Assembly: GCA_013375355.1 (NCBI GenBank)
Contig: JABXJV010000381.1
Span: forward strand, 1 to 8,621
Source of the DNA: Candidatus Helarchaeota archaeon
GTDB taxonomy: Archaea; Asgardarchaeota; Lokiarchaeia; Helarchaeales; JABXJV01
Direction: 5' to 3'
DNA: 8,621 bases
The notes under the pieces are model-generated. The model ran no database searches and was not told the DNA's origin. It was given only the letters and a program-made list of their open reading frames with translations. Below, piece after piece: positions 1-4,710 of this stretch (its first letter is position 1; each line of letters starts with the position of its first letter). The position numbers were made by a program, and so were the translations under genes.

Positions 1-39
1 AAGTGAATCAATTTTCAAAAAAAATTTACTGGATAAAAA

Positions 40-279
40 ATGGCTGCTGTAAATAAAATTATAAGATGTTCAGTCTGTAATAAAGAGCTTAAAGATTTTA
101 AACCTGGGGATAAGAAATATAAAATTTACAGGGATAGAATCGATAGACCCTTACCTGGGGAAAAAAGCCATTTTAAACACATTTATGTAACGTATATTTT
201 TTGTAGCGAAGCGTGTTATGAGAAATTTAACAAGGAGTGGAACAATGGAATTCAAAATAAATTCCTTCCAATTCCTTAA
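40..279 (+). CDS. Small cysteine-pair zinc-finger protein (TRASH/MYM-like treble clef)
   Basis: This is a complete 79-residue protein. Seen: a Cys-x2-Cys pair at C10/C13 and a second pair, C55-x3-C59, inside the motif FCSEACYEKF. An aromatic residue followed by CSxxC and then a Phe is the usual end of TRASH/YHS/MYM-type treble-clef zinc fingers, and the pairs are 41 residues apart. The middle is rich in Lys, Arg and Asp, and there is no signal peptide or membrane segment, so a cytoplasmic location is likely. Family knowledge: such domains bind zinc or other metals and often serve metal sensing or protein contacts. The ATG is the first possible start, because in-frame stops lie at 4-6 and 34-36. 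No clear Shine-Dalgarno sequence precedes it. It lies 57 bases before the CBS gene on the same strand. The exact function is unknown to me; a general zinc-ribbon protein is the alternative. Confidence 0.75.
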   Translation: MAAVNKIIRCSVCNKELKDFKPGDKKYKIYRDRIDRPLPGEKSHFKHIYVTYIFCSEACYEKFNKEWNNGIQNKFLPIP

Positions 280-323
280 AAACTCTTTTATGATATTAAT
301 AGGATAAGAACTATTATAATTTT

Positions 324-331
324 AAAGGATG
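324..331 (+). promoter_or_regulatory. Ribosome binding site of the CBS gene
   Basis: AAAGGATG lies five bases before the ATG at 337 and supports that start. Confidence 0.6.
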
Positions 332-336
332 ATTAT

Positions 337-723
337 ATGAAAGTCGGGGATTTAGAAATATATGATGATTTTGCCACAGTAAAAAACGAATCTATATTAG
401 AAGCAGCTAAAATTATGAAAGAAAAGGATGTTCCTGATTTAATATTAATTGACGACGATAATAAACCTATTGGGATAATTTCTGCAGTTGATATTATTTT
501 AAAAATTGTTGCTGAAGAAAAAGATCCAAAAGAAATTAAAATTGCCACTATTGCACGAAAGGTCAAATCATTTGATGAATTTGCCACTAGAGCCGAGGTT
601 TTAAGATATATGATGGAAAACGATAGTGAAATCGTCCCGATAATTAAAAAGGATGGTACCCTATTAGGTGTATGTACAATTGGTGATGTATTAATAGAAA
701 CTAAAGAAGATGAAGAAGAGTAG
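337..723 (+). CDS. Two-CBS-domain protein (Bateman module)
   Basis: A 128-residue protein made almost only of two CBS domains, roughly residues 2-60 and 63-121. Each ends in the typical ribose-contacting pattern: GIISAVD (S49, D52) and GVCTIGD (T114, D117), where a Ser/Thr and an Asp three residues later contact the ribose of a bound adenine nucleotide. Family knowledge: such pairs bind AMP, ADP, ATP or S-adenosylmethionine and act as energy or metabolite sensors. A stand-alone pair usually regulates a partner protein or dimerises into a disc. The C-terminus is a short acidic tail (ETKEDEEE). There is no enzyme, DNA-binding or membrane domain, so it is probably a soluble sensor. The arginine-rich membrane-protein gene follows after only 12 bases, so the two are likely co-translated, and the acidic tail could contact the basic neighbour (inference). 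The start is supported by AAAGGATG upstream. Confidence 0.9.
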   Translation: MKVGDLEIYDDFATVKNESILEAAKIMKEKDVPDLILIDDDNKPIGIISAVDIILKIVAEEKDPKEIKIATIARKVKSFDEFATRAEVLRYMMENDSEIVPIIKKDGTLLGVCTIGDVLIETKEDEEE

Positions 724-735
724 AGGAAACTTTAG

Positions 736-993
736 TTGACAAGATATTCTAAAAGGGGCCAAAGAATCCCATATTGGGGAAGAACAAGGCGGTTAATGAG
801 AAGATCAAGTAGAAGAACGCTCCGCCGTGCTAGCAGAACTACCGCTGATGTCTCTTACCGACTTTATTCAGAAAGGAAACATATTAGAGAATTAAGGAGA
901 TGGAAGAGACAATGGTTATTGAGGAGAGTTATTGTTCCAGCATGGATTATTTTTATAGTAATTATTGGTTTTATTCTTAGTGTTATATTTTAA
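736..993 (+). CDS. Arginine-rich small protein with one C-terminal membrane segment
   Basis: An 85-residue protein, probably starting at TTG. This is the most upstream start possible, since an in-frame TAG lies at 733-735, and AGAGGAAA sits just before it at 722-729. An ATG at 796 (residue 21) is the alternative. Residues 1-64 hold 21 arginines against three lysines, many as RR pairs, with Trp and Tyr interspersed (RIPYWGRTRR; RRWKRQW). Residues ~65-85 (VIVPAWIIFIVIIGFILSVIF) form one hydrophobic helix that ends at the C-terminus. This gives a tail-anchored layout with the basic part most likely in the cytoplasm by the positive-inside rule. Arg so dominant over Lys in an AT-rich genome is unusual and leaves this stretch visibly more GC-rich than its neighbours. 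I do not recognise a family. The basic domain might bind nucleic acid, lipid head groups or the acidic CBS partner encoded just upstream. Confidence 0.7.
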   Translation: MTRYSKRGQRIPYWGRTRRLMRRSSRRTLRRASRTTADVSYRLYSERKHIRELRRWKRQWLLRRVIVPAWIIFIVIIGFILSVIF

Positions 994-1022
994 TATAATT
1001 TTTGGATTAATCTTCTGGGATC

Positions 1023-2222
1023 CTATTCCATTGATTCTATAACTAGCTCTAAAATATCTTTAAAATCAATGAAAGTTTTTCTTGCTTCGATAGTTTCTTT
1101 GAAACTTCTACCACAAAAAGGACACATGGTTGTTAAGATGTTAGCTCCTGTCCGTTCGGCTTCTTCTACCCTATCCTCAGTTATTTTATTTGCTAAATCT
1201 GGATATTGAGATTTAACTCCGCCTCCTGCACCACAGCACCAAGCATGTTGATGATGCCGTTCCATTTCAACGAGTTTTAATCCAGGAATGCTTCTCAAAA
1301 TTTCCCTAGGTGCTTCATAAAGTCCCGTGTGCCGTCCAAGATGGCAAGGATCATGATATGTTACAGTTTTTTCTATCGGCTTTGTCAATTTCAATTTGTC
1401 ACTTTTTATTAAATCTAAAATAAATTCTGAAGCATGGACTACTTTAAAAGGCAGTTCACCAAATAATTCTTTATAATCTTCTTTTAAAGTTCGATAACAC
1501 CCAGCACAGTGTGTCATTACAGTTTTAGCACCGGATTTTTTAATAGCATCAAAGTTATGTTTGGCTAATTCGTCAGCTATTTTTCTCATACCCACACGAA
1601 AGCCCACACTTCCACAACAATATTCCTCTGGATGCAAAATAGTAAAATCAACTCCAGCTTTTTCTAATACTTTAACAATTGCTTTTAATATTTCAGGAAT
1701 TCGATAAGGTTCTGTGCAACCCATGAAAAAAACAACATCGGCTTTATCAGGCAGTTTTTTACCCTCTAACCATTTTATTCTGTCTTCATGTTTTTCCATG
1801 TATGGATTATGTTCTTTTTCCATCCATTTGGTAATTTCTTCATGTCGAGGTAAGGGTGCATAACCTGCATCAACTAAATCAGCCCTGACAGCCTCCCAAA
1901 CTTTGATGTGGTCAAGATATTTACAAACATTATTTTGAATATAAGGATTATGAGATTGATGACAAACCTCACGGCACGATCCGCATGAGGTGCATTGATA
2001 GAAAATATCTGCCAATTCTTTACTTGGTTTTAAGTCTCCTCGTAATAAACCTTTAGCCAGATTCATTTTCCCGCGTGAGAAAAAGGGTTCAAATGCGCTA
2101 GGGTGAACTTCACGTATTGGACAAACTTTGAATCTTTCAATAGCAGGTCGAAATGCAATACGGCAGTCTCCACAATTCATACAACACATTATTTCATTTC
2201 TTATAGCTTTTGTACGCTCCAT
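1023..2222 (-). CDS. GlcF/HdrD-like iron-sulfur protein with two CCG domains
   Basis: A 399-residue soluble electron-transfer subunit. Seen: a first 4Fe-4S-type motif C14-x2-C17-x2-C20 whose fourth cysteine is far away (C34, followed by Pro); a second motif C77-x2-C80-x2-C83-x3-C87, where His replaces the usual Pro; then two CCG domains. CCG domain 1 has C169, C202-C203, C239 and C242 (EEYCCGSVG, HCAGC); domain 2 has C293, C329-C330, C367 and C370 (HDPCHLG, WCCGAGGG, CPFC). Family knowledge: this order is that of GlcF, LldE and HdrD, where CCG domains hold Fe-S centres that pass electrons from a flavin partner to a membrane carrier or disulfide. There is no membrane segment. Its ATG overlaps the stop codon of the upstream FAD oxidase gene by one base, so the two products very likely form one complex. 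The physiological acceptor cannot be told from the sequence. Confidence 0.88.
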   Translation of the reverse strand: MERTKAIRNEIMCCMNCGDCRIAFRPAIERFKVCPIREVHPSAFEPFFSRGKMNLAKGLLRGDLKPSKELADIFYQCTSCGSCREVCHQSHNPYIQNNVCKYLDHIKVWEAVRADLVDAGYAPLPRHEEITKWMEKEHNPYMEKHEDRIKWLEGKKLPDKADVVFFMGCTEPYRIPEILKAIVKVLEKAGVDFTILHPEEYCCGSVGFRVGMRKIADELAKHNFDAIKKSGAKTVMTHCAGCYRTLKEDYKELFGELPFKVVHASEFILDLIKSDKLKLTKPIEKTVTYHDPCHLGRHTGLYEAPREILRSIPGLKLVEMERHHQHAWCCGAGGGVKSQYPDLANKITEDRVEEAERTGANILTTMCPFCGRSFKETIEARKTFIDFKDILELVIESME

Positions 2223-3790
2223 TATTTCATGACCTCCTCATAGAAATTGTATTTTCCCCTGCTTAGTATCATTTTTGGGTCTAGAGTCTTTTTAATAGTC
2301 TTAAAGAAATTGTAAAACTCCGGTCTGAACGCACCATATTCTAACAGAGCTTGAGAGCCAATTTCTCCGGTCATATATAATAAGCAACCCTTTTGTATAA
2401 CTAATCTAAACATATCTTTCCATAATTCAAGAGTAATATCACGAGCTTCAGGAACATCAACTGTTAAAAATCCTCCTGTAACCTCAATATTATTTTCTCC
2501 TGCCATAGGCATTTCACCACTGCCTGCGGAAGTACCTAAAAAATTTGTTAACATTTTTACTGTTTCAGTATCTTGTTCTGTAACAACAACTTTAATTATA
2601 GTATCAACTAATTTCTTGAATTTATCTCCATTTTCTGCTGCCCAATTATCAATAGCAGCAACCATAGCAGGCATCTGTTTGATTGGGCAAATACATTCTG
2701 TAGTAACTGGATGTGCAAATCCAAAGATGCCCCATAAGTTGTGATATAATTGCCAATGACCTTGTTCTTCATAATGCCATTTTGCCACGTTGCCATTCTC
2801 GATTTCTCTCCCAATTGAGACTCCTTTATTTTTCTCTACTATTTGCTTTAAAATTTCTACATTCGCTTCTAATTCTTTTTCTGTAAATGCCTCGGTAGAA
2901 TAAAATAATGCCGCTCTAACACCATCCCAATTTGGCCAATTTTTTTCAATTTGAATGGCAAGTGAAAGAGCTTCGGGAACGTAATTTGCATCATATAACC
3001 CTAATTCCCCTTTGCTACGCCATTCTAACATTATTCTAGCGCATCTTTTAGCAGTATTACCTTTTAATTTAAAAGTCCAATAATCTCTATAAGGTGGTTT
3101 GGGATAAATTTTAAGTGTGGCTTTAGTCTTGATACCGAAAATGCCATTATCGCCGAGAAAAAGACCACAGAAATCTGGACCATATCCCCATTTACTGAAC
3201 GGCTTTTCAACATATTTATTAACTCTAGAACCAACTTCGATAATATCACCATTTGGTAACGCAACCTCTAAACCGATACAATTTCTACAACAAGACCCAT
3301 ACTTAGCTCCTCCTCCCCCTCCGACGGAGTTATGTGAAAGAGACCCACCTATAACGGCAGTTTGCCCTGAACCCGGTCCCATGGAGCCAGTATAGTACCC
3401 TTTTTTGAATAATTCGTTGTTTAACTCCGCCCACGTTATCCCACACTCTGCTGTGACTGTTTGATTTTCAAGATCAATATCCAGTATCTTTCTCATACGA
3501 GTCATGTCCATTACGATTCCACCATCGCCAATAGGTTTTGCGCCTCCCATTTCGCCAGCACCTCCTCCTCGAGGATAAATTGGGATACTATATTTATTTG
3601 CAGTTTGTAAAATTTCACTTATTTCTTCAGGGGTGCCTGGACGGACAACATAATCTGGCGTGCCTATTAAAAAAAGGTCAACAGTTCGTGAATAGCTATA
3701 TCGAATATAATCGTCCATTGAAACATAATTTTCTGAAACAATACGTTTCAATTCCTCAAAAATATTTACTTTATCTGTAATTTGAGTCAT
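2222..3790 (-). CDS. FAD-linked oxidase, GlcD/D-lactate dehydrogenase family
   Basis: A 522-residue flavoprotein of the VAO/PCMH type. The FAD-binding domain covers about residues 43-230: VVRPGTPEEISEIL (48-61), the glycine-rich PRGGGAGEMGG loop (73-83), and GPGSGQTAVIGGSLSHNSVGG (138-158), which matches the pyrophosphate-binding stretch of the family. The C-terminal oxidase domain follows and ends with LDPKMILSRGKYNF (503-516), the family's DPxxxLNPGK-like close. Family knowledge: members oxidise 2-hydroxy acids such as D-lactate or glycolate, or related substrates, with electrons leaving through an Fe-S partner. That partner is encoded directly downstream with a one-base overlap. No GlcE-like third subunit, signal peptide or membrane segment is visible here. 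The substrate cannot be fixed from motifs. The first Met is used; only a weak purine-rich stretch (GAAGATGA) precedes it. Confidence 0.88.
   Translation of the reverse strand: MTQITDKVNIFEELKRIVSENYVSMDDYIRYSYSRTVDLFLIGTPDYVVRPGTPEEISEILQTANKYSIPIYPRGGGAGEMGGAKPIGDGGIVMDMTRMRKILDIDLENQTVTAECGITWAELNNELFKKGYYTGSMGPGSGQTAVIGGSLSHNSVGGGGGAKYGSCCRNCIGLEVALPNGDIIEVGSRVNKYVEKPFSKWGYGPDFCGLFLGDNGIFGIKTKATLKIYPKPPYRDYWTFKLKGNTAKRCARIMLEWRSKGELGLYDANYVPEALSLAIQIEKNWPNWDGVRAALFYSTEAFTEKELEANVEILKQIVEKNKGVSIGREIENGNVAKWHYEEQGHWQLYHNLWGIFGFAHPVTTECICPIKQMPAMVAAIDNWAAENGDKFKKLVDTIIKVVVTEQDTETVKMLTNFLGTSAGSGEMPMAGENNIEVTGGFLTVDVPEARDITLELWKDMFRLVIQKGCLLYMTGEIGSQALLEYGAFRPEFYNFFKTIKKTLDPKMILSRGKYNFYEEVMK
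2232..2239 (-). promoter_or_regulatory. Strong ribosome binding site inside the FAD oxidase gene, for the Fe-S subunit
   Basis: On the minus strand GAGGAGGT lies nine bases before the ATG of the Fe-S gene. It is made by the Glu-Glu-Val codons just before the last two residues of the FAD oxidase, with the stop and start sharing one base (TAATG). This fixes the start and points to translational coupling. Confidence 0.8.
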
Positions 3791-4005
3791 TTAATTCATC
3801 TTCAAAGTTAATAGTTTTATTTTACTTAATTTCCTCTATTAAACTTTATATTTTTAAAATATATAAGATGTGATGCTTACATTCATCGATATAGGTTAAA
3901 AATATAAAATTAAGCCAAAAAATGGTAATTAGTCCTAAACTTAACTTAAAAGATAAATAATCTTGGATTTTCATAAAAACCACCCATCTAAATAATTAAA
4001 TAACA

Positions 4006-4023
4006 TCTTTTTTATAAAAAAGA
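4006..4023. repeat. 18-bp perfect palindrome
   Basis: TCTTTTTTATAAAAAAGA reads the same on both strands. It lies mid-gap between divergent promoters. It could be an operator, or, read as RNA, an A/T hairpin with oligo-T. Low sequence complexity lowers its weight. Confidence 0.4.
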
Positions 4024-4045
4024 ACTCAGCTCTTAATTTTAATAA

Positions 4046-4060
4046 TTACAAAAATTGTAA
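4046..4060. promoter_or_regulatory. Candidate operator: 15-bp palindrome TTACAAAAATTGTAA
   Basis: This is a perfect inverted repeat with arms TTACAA and TTGTAA around AAA. The length and AT-rich centre resemble binding sites of Lrp/AsnC-type regulators, and the TTACAA/TTGTAA half-sites are shared with the palindrome upstream of the PEP carboxykinase gene. The binding factor is inferred; an Lrp-type regulator is encoded at 7800. Confidence 0.4.
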
Positions 4061-4146
4061 AAAAATATTTTGAAGAAGAATAATTCTTTACAATTAGTCT
4101 CTTAATTAGACAATTAATTTTAAATTTTCAAAGAAATTATTAAAAA

Positions 4147-4185
4147 TTGGTATCATTTGGGGATTTTTTCTTTTTATGATACTAA
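4147..4185 (+). promoter_or_regulatory. Stem-loop in the leader of the small 4212 gene
   Basis: TTGGTATCAT (4147-4156) pairs with ATGATACTAA (4176-4185): nine Watson-Crick pairs and one G-U pair. The loop is 19 bases and consists of a GGGG run and two T runs. The structure ends 11 bases before the ribosome binding site, so it may act on the mRNA leader or as a DNA operator. The oligo-T loop could itself promote archaeal termination (inference). Confidence 0.4.
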
Positions 4186-4196
4186 ATAAAGCTTTA

Positions 4197-4203
4197 AAGG
4201 AGA
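4197..4203 (+). promoter_or_regulatory. Ribosome binding site of the 4212 gene
   Basis: AAGGAGA ends eight bases before the ATG at 4212. It decides this start over in-frame ATGs at 4176, which lies inside the right arm of the leader stem-loop, and at 4203, which overlaps the site itself. Confidence 0.75.
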
Positions 4204-4211
4204 TGATATAT

Positions 4212-4523
4212 ATGCCTTATATTATTGTTTTTAGTTGGTATCCACCCGACATAGTAAATGAGGTTGTAAAGGTATATTTAGAAGGACTGCAGAAACAACC
4301 GGTTCCCTCATATATCAAACGCCTTGTTCCAGCGGCTGGGGCATCAGGTAAAGATGGTTTTGAATCTATAAATGTAGATGAGGTTAAACTAGAGGATCTA
4401 GGTAAAGCTATGGATTATATTGCCAGATTTATGGCAATATTCGTAAATATAAAGGGATTTAGATATCGAACGAGAGTATTTAGCACAGTTTCCGAAGGCT
4501 TAGATCAGTTAGGTATAAGCTAA
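4212..4523 (+). CDS. Small conserved-looking protein, probable dimeric alpha-beta barrel fold
   Basis: With the start fixed by the AAGGAGA site, the protein has 103 residues beginning MPYIIVFSWYPPD. Seen: a first hydrophobic strand (residues 2-8), a helix with VNEVVKVYLEGL, a loop with YIKRLVPAAGASG, a strand FESINVDEVK, a second helix (LGKAMDYIARFMAIF), and a last strand around FRYRTRVFSTVSEGLDQLGI. The strand-helix-strand-strand-helix-strand order and the length fit a ferredoxin-like, dimeric alpha-beta barrel protein. From memory, short proteins starting MPYIxVFSWYPP occur as several paralogues in Lokiarchaeia-type genomes, without known function. No signal peptide, membrane helix or catalytic motif is visible. 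It stands alone between a divergent oxidase gene and a convergent PEP carboxykinase gene, so context gives little. I do not assign a function. Confidence 0.75.
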   Translation: MPYIIVFSWYPPDIVNEVVKVYLEGLQKQPVPSYIKRLVPAAGASGKDGFESINVDEVKLEDLGKAMDYIARFMAIFVNIKGFRYRTRVFSTVSEGLDQLGIS

Positions 4524-4578
4524 CTCTAATTAGATAGCTTTCAACAATAACAATTGAAAATAATTCACCTAACCCTCA

Positions 4579-4592
4579 TTTTCTCTTTTTTT
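4579..4592 (+). terminator. Oligo-T terminator after the 4212 gene
   Basis: TTTTCTCTTTTTTT starts about 55 bases after the stop codon, just beyond a weak inverted repeat (TTTCAA 4539-4544, TTGAAA 4554-4559). Archaeal RNA polymerase stops at T-rich tracts, and the convergent gene end makes a terminator expected here. Confidence 0.5.
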
Positions 4593-4650
4593 CTGGAAGA
4601 AATTTCAAATTAGGCTAAAAGTTCAAGGACATAAATAGTAACTTTAATTA

Positions 4651-4664
4651 ATTATAAAAAGAGA
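4651..4664 (-). terminator. Possible oligo-T terminator of the PEP carboxykinase gene
   Basis: On the minus strand CTCTTTTTATAATT begins about 47 bases after the stop codon. The T run is short, so this is a weak call supported mainly by the convergent arrangement. Confidence 0.3.
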
Positions 4665-4710
4665 TTTGAAAATTATTGGGTTTATTATAATCTTAAATCT
4701 ATTTAAGACA

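Larger units (their letters stand above)
3791..4211. other. AT-rich divergent intergenic region with palindromes
   Basis: About 420 bases without a convincing reading frame, between the divergent FAD oxidase gene and the small gene at 4212. It holds AT-rich promoter-like sequence for both directions. One example is CTTTATATTT at 3844-3853, which reads as a TATA-like AAATATAAAG towards the oxidase; another is a TTTTAAATTTT stretch near 4119-4128 towards the small gene. It also holds three inverted repeats, listed separately where distinctive. A further 17-base one at 3847-3863 (arms TATATTTT and AAAATATA) has such low complexity that chance is likely. No tRNA-like or riboswitch-like structure was recognised. 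Confidence 0.5.

Noticed and set aside
333..587. 84-codon open frame on the minus strand
   Set aside because: It lies entirely opposite the well-supported CBS-domain gene and has no recognisable domain or ribosome binding site.
2608..3780. Several 66-92-codon open frames on both strands within the FAD oxidase gene
   Set aside because: All overlap a gene with clear family motifs throughout. Their translations are low-quality and show no domain.
3847..3863. Palindrome with arms TATATTTT and AAAATATA
   Set aside because: It contains only A and T in an AT-rich promoter region, so it is expected by chance and is not strong evidence for an operator.
4176..4211. Upstream starts (4176, 4203) for the small 4212 gene
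   Set aside because: The first lies in the right arm of a stem-loop without a ribosome binding site, and the second overlaps the AAGGAGA site. The ATG at 4212 has ideal spacing.
3791..4211. Possible tRNA, small RNA or CRISPR array in the long gap
   Set aside because: No cloverleaf arms, GC-rich island or regularly spaced repeats are seen; the inverted repeats are isolated and AT-rich.
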